Origin: CAXBCP01 sp047638395
GTDB lineage: Bacteria; Pseudomonadota; Alphaproteobacteria; MPNO01; UBA830
Direction of reading: 5' to 3'
Length of the DNA stretch: 64,000 bases
Assembly (NCBI GenBank): GCA_047638395.1
Contig: JBLIMV010000005.1
Coordinates: 62,001-126,000, forward strand
The notes under the pieces were generated by a model that did no database searches, was not told where the DNA came from, and saw only the letters and a program-made list of their open reading frames with translations. Made by a program: the position numbers and the translations under genes. How positions within the stretch are numbered: position 1 is the first letter of the stretch; each line of letters starts with the position of its first letter. Below are positions 1-8,482 of the stretch, one piece after another.

Positions 1-312
1 CGGATGATGGAAGCACTCGGTGGCCGGGCGGACGTGATCCTGAGCGACATGGCGGCACCGGTTACGGGGCATAAATCGACCGATCATCTGCGCACGATGG
101 CATTGTGCGAGGAGGCCCATGCCTTCGCCTGTGAAGCGCTGATCAAGGGCGGCACGCTGGTGATGAAGGCGTTTGCCGGGGGCGCGCATGGCGAGCTGAT
201 GACAACGATCAACCGCAGTTTCGACAAGGTTCGCACAGTGAAACCCGATGCCTCCCGGCCTGAAAGCCCGGAAACATACATCGTCGCAACGGGGTTTCGC
301 GGCGAGGTGTAA
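1..312 (+). CDS. rlmE: 23S rRNA (uridine-2'-O)-methyltransferase RlmE, 5' truncated by window edge
   Basis: This is the C-terminal ~103 residues of an FtsJ/RrmJ-type methyltransferase; the frame is open to the first base, so the start lies outside the window. The protein 2'-O-methylates U2552 of 23S rRNA on the 50S subunit using SAM. The sequence shows the family's core strand DVILSDMAAP followed by TGHKSTDHLR, the KAFAGG segment that carries the catalytic lysine, and the C-terminal VKPDASRPESPETYIVATGF signature, which is diagnostic of RlmE. It is followed by guaB on the same strand after an 86-bp gap. Confidence 0.93.
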   Translation, partial: RMMEALGGRADVILSDMAAPVTGHKSTDHLRTMALCEEAHAFACEALIKGGTLVMKAFAGGAHGELMTTINRSFDKVRTVKPDASRPESPETYIVATGFRGEV

Positions 313-398
313 GTTTTAAGCTGGCTCGCCGCCATTCCGTTTGGGATTCGAGTGGGCGATGTGTATATTTCGGCGTCACTCCAATAGCAGGCTGTGAC

Positions 399-1862
399 AT
401 GGAAATCCGCGAAGCACTTACCTTTGACGACATTCTTCTCGTACCCGCGGAATCCGCCGTACTTCCCCACGAGGCCGATACCAGAACCCGTCTGACGCGG
501 ACGATTTCCCTTGGCATCCCGCTTGTATCGGCGGCAATGGATACGGTCACTGAATCCAGCATGGCGATTGCCATGGCCCAGGTCGGCGGGATCGGCGTTC
601 TTCACAAGAATATGGATATGGCGCTGCAGGCGGACGAGGTTCGCGCGGTTAAAAAATTCGAATCCGGCATGGTCGTAAACCCGGTGACGATCGGGCCTGA
701 GCGCACGCTGGCCGATGCGCTGGCCCTGATGGAAGGGCACAGAATTTCGGGCATCCCGGTTGTCGAGCGTAACGGCGGCAAGCTCGTCGGGGTTCTGACC
801 AACCGGGATGTGCGCTTTGCGGACAAACCCGACCAGCCGGTGAGTGAGCTGATGACGAAGGAAAACCTCGTCACGGTGAACGAGTCCGTGGATATGGATG
901 AGGCCCGCCGTCTGCTCCACCAGTTCAGAATTGAGAAACTGCTGGTCGTCGATGATGCCTATCGCTGCATCGGGCTGATCACCGTCAAGGACATGGAAAA
1001 GGCGAAGCTTCATCCAGATGCGACCAAGGACGACAAGGGGCGTCTGCGGGTTGCGGCAGCAACCGGTGTTGGCGATGACGGATTCGCCCGGGCGGAAGCA
1101 TTGATCGATGCAGAGGCCGATGTTGTTGTCGTCGATACCGCCCACGGTCATTCGCGTGGTGTGCTCGACGCTGTCGGGCGGATCAAGCGCATATCGAACA
1201 GTACTCAGGTTATTGCCGGAAATATTGCGACGCCCGAAGGCGCAAAAGCGCTGATCGATGCTGGTGCGGATTCGGTCAAGATCGGTATTGGACCGGGATC
1301 GATCTGCACGACCCGTGCCGTGACCGGCGTCGGCGTGCCGCAGTTCAGCGCCGTTATGGAATCGGCTGAAGCCTGCCGGGCGCAGGATGTGCCCTGTATT
1401 GCCGATGGTGGTGTAAGGCTGTCGGGCGATCTTGCGAAGGCGATTGCCGCCGGTGCCGATTGCGTGATGATCGGATCGTTGCTCGCCGGCACCGAAGAAA
1501 GTCCGGGCGAGGTGTTTCTGTATCAGGGCCGGTCGTATAAATCCTATCGCGGTATGGGATCGCTCGGCGCCATGGCGCAGGGCTCGGCCGACCGGTATTT
1601 TCAGCAGGAAGTGAACGATACGCTCAAACTCGTGCCTGAGGGCATCGAAGGGCGGGTACCCTATAAGGGGCCGGCCGGCGCCGTGCTTCACCAGCTTGTC
1701 GGCGGACTTCGCGCATCGATGGGCTATACCGGCAACGGGACAATCGGCGACATGCAGCAGAACTGCACGTTCCGGCGGGCGACCTCAGCCGGGTTCCGCG
1801 AAGGTCATGTGCATGATGTATCGATCATGCGCGAGGCACCGAACTACCGGCCGCCGGAGTGA
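399..1862 (+). CDS. guaB: Inosine-5'-monophosphate dehydrogenase
   Basis: This gene encodes 487 residues, the usual bacterial length. It catalyses NAD-dependent oxidation of IMP to XMP, the committed step of GMP synthesis. The N-terminus (LTFDDILLVP) and the TIM barrel are typical. Two CBS domains occupy roughly residues 92-205 (HRISGIPVVE, FRIEKLLVVDD). The catalytic loop GIGPGSICTTR places the active-site cysteine at residue 303, and the YRGMGSLGAM flap follows. guaA lies 25 bp downstream, so the two form a purine operon. Many alphaproteobacteria carry rsmB between guaB and guaA; it is absent here. A long antisense frame over this gene is a shadow. Confidence 0.98.
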   Translation: MEIREALTFDDILLVPAESAVLPHEADTRTRLTRTISLGIPLVSAAMDTVTESSMAIAMAQVGGIGVLHKNMDMALQADEVRAVKKFESGMVVNPVTIGPERTLADALALMEGHRISGIPVVERNGGKLVGVLTNRDVRFADKPDQPVSELMTKENLVTVNESVDMDEARRLLHQFRIEKLLVVDDAYRCIGLITVKDMEKAKLHPDATKDDKGRLRVAAATGVGDDGFARAEALIDAEADVVVVDTAHGHSRGVLDAVGRIKRISNSTQVIAGNIATPEGAKALIDAGADSVKIGIGPGSICTTRAVTGVGVPQFSAVMESAEACRAQDVPCIADGGVRLSGDLAKAIAAGADCVMIGSLLAGTEESPGEVFLYQGRSYKSYRGMGSLGAMAQGSADRYFQQEVNDTLKLVPEGIEGRVPYKGPAGAVLHQLVGGLRASMGYTGNGTIGDMQQNCTFRRATSAGFREGHVHDVSIMREAPNYRPPE

Positions 1863-1887
1863 ATGGCGAGTGGCTGAAAACGTAACC

Positions 1888-3438
1888 ATGTCAGACCGCG
1901 TTCTTATCATTGATTTTGGGTCCCAGGTGACCCAGCTCATCGCACGGCGCGTGCGCGAAAGCGGTGTGTATTGCGAGGTCCACCCGTTTAACAAAGTAAC
2001 GGGAGAGAGCCTCGCGGCATTCGCTCCACGTGCGATTATTCTGTCGGGCGGTCCGGCTTCGGTGCTGGACATCGATACGCCGCGGGCCGCCGATGATGTT
2101 TTCGACTTCGGTGTGCCGGTGCTTGGTATCTGCTACGGCCAGCAGACCATGGTGGAGCAGCTGGGCGGTGAAGTGCAGACGTCCGACCATCGGGAATTTG
2201 GCCGCGCGATGGTCAGCGTCATAGAAGACTGTGCGATCTTCGATGGCATATGGCATGTCGGGGCCGAGGAACAGGTCTGGATGAGCCATGGCGACCGGGT
2301 CGTGCGCCTCCCGGAAGGCTTTCGGGTCGTCGGTACAAGCGATGGCGCGCCCTATGCGGCAATCGCCAATGACGAGCGCCGATTTTACGCCGTGCAGTTC
2401 CACCCGGAAGTCGTGCACACGCCGCATGGCGCCGAGCTGCTGAAGAATTTCACCCACGGCGTCGCCGGCTGTCAGGGCGACTGGACGATGGCGGCATTCC
2501 GCGAACAGGAAATCGCCAAGGTCCGCAAACAGGTTGGTGACGGAAGGGTAATCTGCGGTCTTTCGGGCGGGGTTGATTCTTCGGTGGTCGCTGTCCTGCT
2601 GCATGAAGCGATCGGCGATCAGCTGACCTGTGTGTTTGTCGATACCGGCATGATGCGGATGGGCGAGGCGGACGAGGTGGTCGGGCTTTTCCGTGATCAC
2701 TACAACATCTCGCTGGTCCATCGCGACGCAACCGACCTGTTTCTGGGCAAGCTCGAGGGCATCAGCGACCCGGAACGGAAACGAAAAATCATCGGCGCCA
2801 CGTTCATCGACGTCTTCGATGAAGAAGCAAAAAATGTCGGTGGGGCAGATTTCCTAGCCCAGGGGACGCTCTACCCTGATGTCATCGAGTCCGTGTCGTT
2901 CCATGGCGGGCCGAGTGTGACGATCAAATCGCACCACAATGTCGGTGGTCTGCCGGATCGTATGAACATGGCGCTGGTTGAACCGCTGCGCGAATTGTTC
3001 AAGGACGAGGTGCGCGAACTTGGCCGTGAGCTGGGTCTGCCGGACAGTTTTGTCGGCCGTCACCCGTTTCCTGGCCCTGGTCTCGCGATCCGGATGCCGG
3101 GGGATATTACCCGCGAGAAGCTTGATATCCTGCGCAAGGCGGACGCAATCTATCTTGAAGAAATTCGGAATGCCGGGCTGTACGACAAGATCTGGCAGGC
3201 GTTTGCCGTGTTGCTGCCGGTGCAGACAGTCGGCGTGATGGGGGATGCGCGCACCTATGACAGCGTTTGCGCGTTACGCGCGGTGACGTCTACCGATGGC
3301 ATGACAGCCGATTTCTACCACTACGACATGGAATTTCTCGGCCGCGCGGCGAACAGGATCATCAATGAGGTGCGCGGCATTAACCGGGTCGTTTACGACA
3401 TCACGTCCAAACCTCCCGGCACGATCGAGTGGGAATAG
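1888..3438 (+). CDS. guaA: GMP synthase (glutamine-hydrolysing)
   Basis: This gene encodes 516 residues from the ATG at 1888 and converts XMP to GMP with ATP and glutamine. The start was chosen because MSDRVLIIDFGSQ matches the conserved family N-terminus; the frame is open further upstream into guaB, and a GTG at 1870 is possible. The class I glutaminase domain has its nucleophile in GICYGQQ (Cys82) and a downstream HPEVVHT His/Glu pair. The ATP-pyrophosphatase domain has the P-loop SGGVDSS (residues 226-232). The C-terminal dimerisation domain ends in the standard KPPGTIEWE. It is translated just after guaB. Confidence 0.98.
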   Translation: MSDRVLIIDFGSQVTQLIARRVRESGVYCEVHPFNKVTGESLAAFAPRAIILSGGPASVLDIDTPRAADDVFDFGVPVLGICYGQQTMVEQLGGEVQTSDHREFGRAMVSVIEDCAIFDGIWHVGAEEQVWMSHGDRVVRLPEGFRVVGTSDGAPYAAIANDERRFYAVQFHPEVVHTPHGAELLKNFTHGVAGCQGDWTMAAFREQEIAKVRKQVGDGRVICGLSGGVDSSVVAVLLHEAIGDQLTCVFVDTGMMRMGEADEVVGLFRDHYNISLVHRDATDLFLGKLEGISDPERKRKIIGATFIDVFDEEAKNVGGADFLAQGTLYPDVIESVSFHGGPSVTIKSHHNVGGLPDRMNMALVEPLRELFKDEVRELGRELGLPDSFVGRHPFPGPGLAIRMPGDITREKLDILRKADAIYLEEIRNAGLYDKIWQAFAVLLPVQTVGVMGDARTYDSVCALRAVTSTDGMTADFYHYDMEFLGRAANRIINEVRGINRVVYDITSKPPGTIEWE

Positions 3439-3891
3439 CGGGTTTCGTGATCAATATATCAGGCGTCATAAATTAAAAACGTCTGCTGCGGCGATGGCGC
3501 GGTATCTGTGTGTTTCGATCATCATATTTGAACTGCAGGTGTTTTATTATGTGTGCAATACAATGGGTTGCGTGCCGGACCCGATTTGAGACATCGACCT
3601 GACAGGATTGCGTTGCACCCTAAACAGAGGGGAGGGCGACGTGTCGGGGCGAAGGTGATTTGTGATGATCTGTCAATAAAAACTGCGGATAGCTCGTATC
3701 TAATAAATTAATAGAATCAACGCGCTTTCATTTGCATGTAATAAATTAGTTGAAATACCGAATCGGTTTTGTTACACTTTCGCTGCTGGACGGTTTCAAT
3801 GTAATGATATCGTCATATTTCGCTTGAAATTTTCGCTGCGGCGCACTATATAATTGTGCAACGCAGCATTTTGTTGAATCGGGTAAGAATC
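3439..3891. other. AT-rich intergenic region upstream of the GcrA-like gene
   Basis: About 450 bp with no convincing gene, visibly richer in A+T than the flanking genes. It contains three GAATC sites (GANTC, the CcrM methylation motif of alphaproteobacteria) at 3714-3718, 3760-3764 and 3876-3880, and a sigma-70-like promoter near 3824-3854. Short frames reading through it have no family resemblance. Confidence 0.6.
3824..3854 (+). promoter_or_regulatory. Putative promoter of the GcrA-like gene
   Basis: TTGAAA at 3824-3829 is followed 17 bp later by TATATA (3847-3852), overlapping TATAAT (3849-3854). The ATG lies about 40 bp downstream, and a GANTC site (3876-3880) falls in the expected leader. 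Prediction is from the hexamers alone. Confidence 0.5.
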
Positions 3892-4101
3892 ATGAGCACT
3901 CCTAAGCAGAAAGTCCTTAACATCACGCGTCTGTTCAACCACGGACCGTCGCCGTTCCGCACCTGCCAGTGGCCGCATGGTGAGCCGGCAACCAAGGAAT
4001 TCCACTTCTGCGGCGACAAGACGCTCGAAGGCTATTCCTATTGCACGAAACACGTCGAAATGGCCTATCGTGAGCCGGAGCCGCGCCGCAAGGTTGCGTA
4101 A
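3892..4101 (+). CDS. Small stand-alone GcrA-type zinc-motif protein
   Basis: This is a 69-residue protein. Its core (CQWPHGEPATKEFHFCG, then YCTKHVEMAYR) matches the C-terminal cysteine/histidine block of the alphaproteobacterial cell-cycle regulator GcrA (CxWPxGxP...FHFCG...YCxxH). The N-terminal helix-turn-helix of GcrA that binds methylated GANTC is absent: only about 20 residues precede the motif. The metal ligands C, C, C and H are all present. The start at 3892 was chosen over an upstream in-frame start because it gives a compact MSTPKQK N-terminus and lies after the promoter and a GGGTAAG element. The gene is monocistronic, with its own promoter and terminator. Family membership is visible in the sequence; the cellular role is unknown. 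Confidence 0.8.
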   Translation: MSTPKQKVLNITRLFNHGPSPFRTCQWPHGEPATKEFHFCGDKTLEGYSYCTKHVEMAYREPEPRRKVA

Positions 4102-4167
4102 GCTCCCAACGATATAACCGGCGCGCGATACGCGATTGCCGGTGACCTAGACGAAAACGATTGATAA

Positions 4168-4195
4168 GCTGCCTCCCTGCCGGAGGCAGCTTTTC
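4168..4195 (+). terminator. Rho-independent terminator after the GcrA-like gene
   Basis: Perfect 9-bp stem GCTGCCTCC (4168-4176) / GGAGGCAGC (4182-4190) with a 5-nt loop, followed by TTTTC. It ends the small transcript just before the DUF3891 gene. Confidence 0.85.
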
Positions 4196-4209
4196 TTCGT
4201 GAGGGCCCC

Positions 4210-5010
4210 ATGATTGTTCAGACCGCGCCTGATGGCGCACCCCGTTTTGTGATCCGCATGTCCGAACATACGGCGCTTTCCGACCAGTTTGCGGAGGTGT
4301 TCGGCAACGACGATTTTGACGCGGTGACGGATCCCGCGACACGTTTCATCATCGCCAATCACGATGCCGGCTGGGCCGACCTCGATAACGCATTCCGGAT
4401 CGATCCGGTGACGGGCCTTCCCTACAATCTGACCGAGACGCCGTTCGAATTGATCATGGGGACGAGCAAGGGCTCTCCCGACGTGAACGAGGCGCATGAT
4501 GCGTTTTCAGGTTTACTGTCGAGCATGCATTCCTGGGGGCTTTATAACGGCCGCTACGGATTGTCGGATATCGTGTTGCTCGACAAAGTTGCCGAACAGA
4601 ATGTGCCGGTGGCTGAGAAGATGCTGGCGCATGAGGAGGCGCGACAGGAACGGTTAAAGGAGACACTTCGGTCGGTGCCCGAGACACGGGACAAGGTCTC
4701 CGAAGACCGGTTGATGCAGGCCTATAAGCAGCTTCAGTTTTTCGATACGTTGGCGCTGTATTTCAATCGTATCCATGAGGGCGCGCGCGAGCAGGCGGTG
4801 TTCCCGCATGTCCCGAATTCCGCGACCGCCGACGCCGATATAACCGTGACACCAATGGCCGAAGGCGAATATCGGGTGTCGCCCTGGCCATTTGTCGGCG
4901 AGCGTCTAAGCGTTGACTTCGAAGGGCGTTACATGCAGCCGAATGCAGAGACGACCGATCCTGCCGATTTGCCGGTGACGGTCCAATCGGTTGAGCTCAT
5001 CGCTGGCTGA
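4210..5010 (+). CDS. DUF3891 family protein
   Basis: This 266-residue cytoplasmic protein has no signal peptide or membrane segment. The N-terminal half has the look of DUF3891: an SEHTALSDQFAEVFGN segment, then ANHDAGW and a downstream SMHSWGLYNGRYG motif. These conserved His/Asp positions resemble an all-helical metal-dependent hydrolase, but no activity is known for the family. The C-terminal third (FPHVPNSATADADITV to the end) is probably beta-rich. The gene starts 15 bp after a terminator and precedes a small membrane protein and fni on the same strand. Confidence 0.72.
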   Translation: MIVQTAPDGAPRFVIRMSEHTALSDQFAEVFGNDDFDAVTDPATRFIIANHDAGWADLDNAFRIDPVTGLPYNLTETPFELIMGTSKGSPDVNEAHDAFSGLLSSMHSWGLYNGRYGLSDIVLLDKVAEQNVPVAEKMLAHEEARQERLKETLRSVPETRDKVSEDRLMQAYKQLQFFDTLALYFNRIHEGAREQAVFPHVPNSATADADITVTPMAEGEYRVSPWPFVGERLSVDFEGRYMQPNAETTDPADLPVTVQSVELIAG

Positions 5011-5085
5011 ATTTTCCATTTAAAAAGTCTGTCGCTTTGCCCGCGCCCTGCGTGCGCGCTATTCTCATACAAACGGAGGTACCGC

Positions 5086-5295
5086 GTGTTCGCGAAAATC
5101 ATCGGCACTGTCACGGCCATCATTATTTTCCTGCTTTATTTCAAATGGCGGAGCGCCGACCCGGTGCTGGAAACCATGATCGGTATATTGTTGTCGCTAT
5201 TGGCCGGTTTCTGGGCCTGGTGGGCGACGGAGCGCCGCCAGCGGCGCATGCAGGACGAGCGTGCTGTCAGAAAAGATGGAGAGCCCCGTCCGTGA
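5086..5295 (+). CDS. Small two-helix membrane protein
   Basis: This 69-residue protein has two hydrophobic stretches (about residues 4-19 and 30-47) and a very basic C-terminal tail (ATERRQRRMQDER). This suggests a small inner-membrane protein with both ends cytoplasmic. No family was recognised. The reading frame is supported by its position: its TGA overlaps the GTG start of fni (GTGA), which implies translational coupling. It could be a lineage-specific companion of fni. Confidence 0.6.
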   Translation: MFAKIIGTVTAIIIFLLYFKWRSADPVLETMIGILLSLLAGFWAWWATERRQRRMQDERAVRKDGEPRP

Positions 5296-6332
5296 ACGAT
5301 ATCGAAGGTCGGAAACGCGAACACATCGATACCGTTCTGAATGAAGATGTTTCCTCCAAAGGTCTGACCTCGGGATTTGAAAATTATCGGTTCGACCATG
5401 TCGCGCTGCCCGAAACAAATCTTGATGCCATCGATACGACGACCACGCTATTTGGCAAGCGGCTGGCTGCACCCTTGCTGATTTCCAGCATGACCGGCGG
5501 GACTGATATCGCGCGGGACATCAATCTTCGCCTGGCGGACGCAGCCCAATCGTTGGGTATCGCCATGGGCGTGGGGTCTCAGCGGGCCGGTATCGAAGCG
5601 CCGGATTTTGCTGACACCTATCGGGTTCGTCCGGCAGCACCGGATATTCTCCTGTTCGCCAATCTTGGTGCGGTCCAGCTGAACTACGGGTATACCGCCG
5701 ATCACGCCCGGCGCGCCGTTGACATGATTGGCGCCGATGCCCTGTTTTTGCACCTGAACCCGCTTCAGGAAGCGGTTCAGACGGGGGGCGACCGAAACTG
5801 GACAGGCCTGTATGACAGGATTGCTGCCGTTGTTGCTGCGCTCGATGTGCCGGTTGTGGCAAAGGAAGTGGGCAACGGTATTTCCGCCGCGGTCGCGCGG
5901 CGTCTGGTCGATATCGGGATCTCCGGTATCGACGTTGCCGGTGCCGGCGGCACAAGCTGGAGCGAGGTTGAAGCCTATCGCCAGGCAGACCCGGCAGTTC
6001 GCCGGGTCGCGCACGCGTTTGCAGGCTGGGGTATCCCAACAACGGAGTCTCTGAACGCCGTCGTTGCCGAAGCGCCGGGTGTGCCGGTATTCGCGTCCGG
6101 TGGCGTCCGGTCAGGGATCGATGTGGCAAAGGCTATCCGGCTTGGCGCCGCGCTGGTCGGTATGGCGGCTCCGACGCTGGGGTCAGCGCTGGATACCGCG
6201 ACGGCGGTTCACGACACAATGACGGCGACAATTGAGGAGTTGCGTATCGCGATGTTTTGTACAGGAAGCCAGGACCTTGAAGCCCTGAGGTCCGCGGAAT
6301 TAAGACATGTGCCGACAGGTGCAACGCTATGA
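5292..6332 (+). CDS. fni: Type 2 isopentenyl-diphosphate delta-isomerase
   Basis: This FMN- and NADPH-dependent enzyme interconverts IPP and DMAPP; it is 346 residues from the GTG at 5292, matching the family length. Recognisable features are RKREHIDTVL near the N-terminus (substrate binding), PLLISSMTGG, MGVGSQRAGIE, the HLNPLQE motif with the catalytic region, KEVGNGIS, DVAGAGGTSW and the FMN phosphate loop ASGGVRSG. The frame stays open upstream to 5037, but the GTG overlapping the preceding stop gives the correct N-terminus. The Nudix gene begins inside its stop codon (ATGA). Confidence 0.95.
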   Translation: MNDIEGRKREHIDTVLNEDVSSKGLTSGFENYRFDHVALPETNLDAIDTTTTLFGKRLAAPLLISSMTGGTDIARDINLRLADAAQSLGIAMGVGSQRAGIEAPDFADTYRVRPAAPDILLFANLGAVQLNYGYTADHARRAVDMIGADALFLHLNPLQEAVQTGGDRNWTGLYDRIAAVVAALDVPVVAKEVGNGISAAVARRLVDIGISGIDVAGAGGTSWSEVEAYRQADPAVRRVAHAFAGWGIPTTESLNAVVAEAPGVPVFASGGVRSGIDVAKAIRLGAALVGMAAPTLGSALDTATAVHDTMTATIEELRIAMFCTGSQDLEALRSAELRHVPTGATL

Positions 6333-7063
6333 GTGGCAACGCTAAGAGTGGCAAGAAGCCCGCGTTGCCGCCACAGCCGGAGCGCGAAGAGGGCGTTAAG
6401 GCCGTGCGCCCGTGGGATGCGTCGACAATCATTATCTGGCGCAAGCAGGGACGGCGGATCGAAGTGCTTATGGGGGAACGTCACCGGGCGCATAAATTCC
6501 TGCCGCATCGATATGTTTTCCCCGGCGGCCGGGTCGATCCGTCCGATGGGCGTGTGCGGTCCGGCAGCGATATGGTGCCGGCAGTTGCGTCCCAGCTTTC
6601 ACGCACCAGCCGGAATGGCCGGGCGCGATCGATCGCTATTGCCGCGATCCGTGAGACATTCGAGGAAACCGGTCTGATCATCGGTGCCGACGACCCGCTG
6701 CCGCACCGGCCGCCGCCCAACGGGTGGGAGACATTCTTTGGCGAGGGCTACGCGCCGGCGCTGGACCGGCTGGATTACATTGCCCGTGCGATAACGCCGG
6801 TGTTCCGGCCGATGCGTTTCGATGCGCGCTTCTTTATGGTCGAGGCGGGAGACGTGGTCGGCGATCTGCAGGGGTCGGGCGAGTTGGAAAACCTGGACTG
6901 GATTCCAATCAAAGACACACAGGATTTCGAACTTGCCATGGTCACGCGGAATGTCCTGTCTTATGCAGAGAGCCTGATCCTGGAGCCACCGCGTCAATCA
7001 GCCAGCCGAAAAATTCCGTATTTCAAGCATTTCCGGGGCGGGCATCTGAAAATCATGCAGTAG
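6329..7063 (+). CDS. Nudix hydrolase (NUDT19-like arrangement)
   Basis: This 244-residue protein opens with a Lys-rich tail, then the beta-strand ASTIIIWRKQ and FLPHRYVFPGGRVD. It continues with a split Nudix box in which the second half, AIRETFEETGL, carries the metal-binding REx2EE residues. The ~45-residue insertion between GGRVD and the REx2EE helix resembles NUDT19/CoA-diphosphatase-like members. It probably cleaves a nucleoside diphosphate derivative; the exact substrate cannot be read. It overlaps fni by 4 nt (ATGA) and ends convergent with the aldolase-family gene. Confidence 0.82.
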   Translation: MSGNAKSGKKPALPPQPEREEGVKAVRPWDASTIIIWRKQGRRIEVLMGERHRAHKFLPHRYVFPGGRVDPSDGRVRSGSDMVPAVASQLSRTSRNGRARSIAIAAIRETFEETGLIIGADDPLPHRPPPNGWETFFGEGYAPALDRLDYIARAITPVFRPMRFDARFFMVEAGDVVGDLQGSGELENLDWIPIKDTQDFELAMVTRNVLSYAESLILEPPRQSASRKIPYFKHFRGGHLKIMQ

Positions 7064-7118
7064 CGGAATGTCCCGGACGCAGCGGACCTGCAGTCCGGTT
7101 TGCTGTCGTGAAAACAGC

Positions 7119-7883
7119 CTACATGTTCATAACATCGGGGCGTTGCAGGGCCAGCCGCCGCATCAGATAGGTCCAGCCGCGACCAAAGGCCTTGTCGTTA
7201 AACAGGAACTCTTTGGTTCGTTGGCTGCCTTCGTCGGATGGTGGCGACAGCGTGCCCGCCGCTTTCGCCATGAGCAGCATTTCGGCTTCTTTTTCCATCG
7301 TGTCGGCCAGGATAACGGCAGCCGGTATCGACGATGCAGCTGTCAGCAGCCCATGGTTTTTCAACACCATGCATGATTTCTGCTCCAGGGCCCGCGCCAT
7401 CGCAGCACCGGGACCCTTGCCGAGCGCGACGCCGTCGTCCTCGTCGAACAGAACGCATTCATTATGCAGCCGCGCGCCGCCCTGGGTAATGACCTCGATG
7501 TTTTGTCCCAGCGCGCTGAGCGCGGTAACGTGCTTGGCGTGCGTATGCAGAATGCAGGTGACATCGGGCCGCGCGGTGTAAATCTGTGTGTGGATATGAA
7601 GCGTTGGGTTTACGTCGACGTTTTCACCCGACAGAATGTTGAGTTCGAAATCCGCTTCATGAATGAGATCCGGCGTTACTTCGCCGAACCCGAAATTATG
7701 AACGTGAAAAAAGAACGTTTCTGCGCCGGGCAGGCGTGCTGTGAGGTGACTGCCCATGCCGCTCGGCTGGCCCAGCATGTCGACCATATGAAACGCGAAC
7801 AGAAGTTGCTGGCGAAGTGTTGCGACCGCGTCGTCGGGGTCGACCTGGCGGATGTCGGGCATGCGGATGATCTGGCCGGTCAT
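7119..7883 (-). CDS. Class II aldolase/adducin family protein
   Basis: This 254-residue protein has the adducin-type fold. It keeps GMGSHLTARLPG at the phosphate-binding region, the metal-binding LHTHAKHVTALSA (HxH) and the late KNHGLLTA with the third histidine. Such proteins are fuculose-phosphate aldolase-like, or decarboxylases and isomerases of small hydroxy acids. No acidic catalytic residue assignment is attempted here. It lies 21 bp downstream of the DUF2794 gene on the same strand, probably co-transcribed. A single-domain bacterial member is the best call. Confidence 0.8.
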   Translation of the reverse strand: MTGQIIRMPDIRQVDPDDAVATLRQQLLFAFHMVDMLGQPSGMGSHLTARLPGAETFFFHVHNFGFGEVTPDLIHEADFELNILSGENVDVNPTLHIHTQIYTARPDVTCILHTHAKHVTALSALGQNIEVITQGGARLHNECVLFDEDDGVALGKGPGAAMARALEQKSCMVLKNHGLLTAASSIPAAVILADTMEKEAEMLLMAKAAGTLSPPSDEGSQRTKEFLFNDKAFGRGWTYLMRRLALQRPDVMNM

Positions 7884-7904
7884 GATGGTTTCCTATCTGT
7901 CGGT

Positions 7905-8252
7905 CTATTTTTTGACGAGCTTCAGCTTGCGGTTCAGGACCGTCACAGCGTCCTTTAGGGAATCGCTGCGCTTTAGTCTTTCCCGCCCATGGAACACGAC
8001 GAATTCGGTTTTCCCGCCACTTGTGTGATGCTTGATCACGGTAAAAGCGGGTTGCCGGCTGTTGTTTCGATAAATCAGGAAGGCGGCCATCGTCGGATCG
8101 TGGCGGATTGCATAATCCTTCCACTCTCCGCTCATGACCCGCCGGCTATACACGGTCAGAAGCTGATCGAGTTCCCGCTTGTTGAAGCAAATATCGGGCT
8201 GAAAGCGCCGATTGGCGTTCTTGTAGTCCGAAAGGCTGACGACGGTGACCAT
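7905..8252 (-). CDS. DUF2794 family protein
   Basis: This 115-residue protein matches the alphaproteobacterial DUF2794 family: FNKRELDQLLTVYSRRV, then GEWKDYAI, a core of short beta-strands and a C-terminal LNRKLKLV. The start at 8252 (MVTVVSLSDY) was chosen over an in-frame start at 8330. It matches the family N-terminus and has AGGGG upstream, whereas the longer start has no ribosome-binding site. The function is unknown. The protein is soluble and basic. Confidence 0.78.
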   Translation of the reverse strand: MVTVVSLSDYKNANRRFQPDICFNKRELDQLLTVYSRRVMSGEWKDYAIRHDPTMAAFLIYRNNSRQPAFTVIKHHTSGGKTEFVVFHGRERLKRSDSLKDAVTVLNRKLKLVKK

Positions 8253-8482
8253 CGGCGCGGGTGAAACCCCTGTATCTGACGAATTAATGATAACAATTAT
8301 CCCTATTTCACGCGGTTCGTCCAGTCGCATGGAGCAATCGCCAGGTGGTGGAAGCCGACTATTCCCGTTTTCCGGGAGACAGCGTCTAAATTATTAATTC
8401 AAAAGCGAAAATGGTTGTTTGCTACCGTTCCGTCGCCCCGTTATCTTACCGGCCATTTTCCGGAAAAGTGCGGAGCAGCCCC

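Noticed and set aside
84..1691. 535-residue antisense open frame over guaB
   Set aside because: It lies wholly against a full-length, motif-complete guaB and shows no protein family features; such long shadows are common in high-GC DNA.
3439..3891. Possible origin or prophage fragment in the AT-rich spacer after guaA
   Set aside because: No DnaA-box cluster, integrase or attachment repeat was seen; it looks like a long regulatory region.
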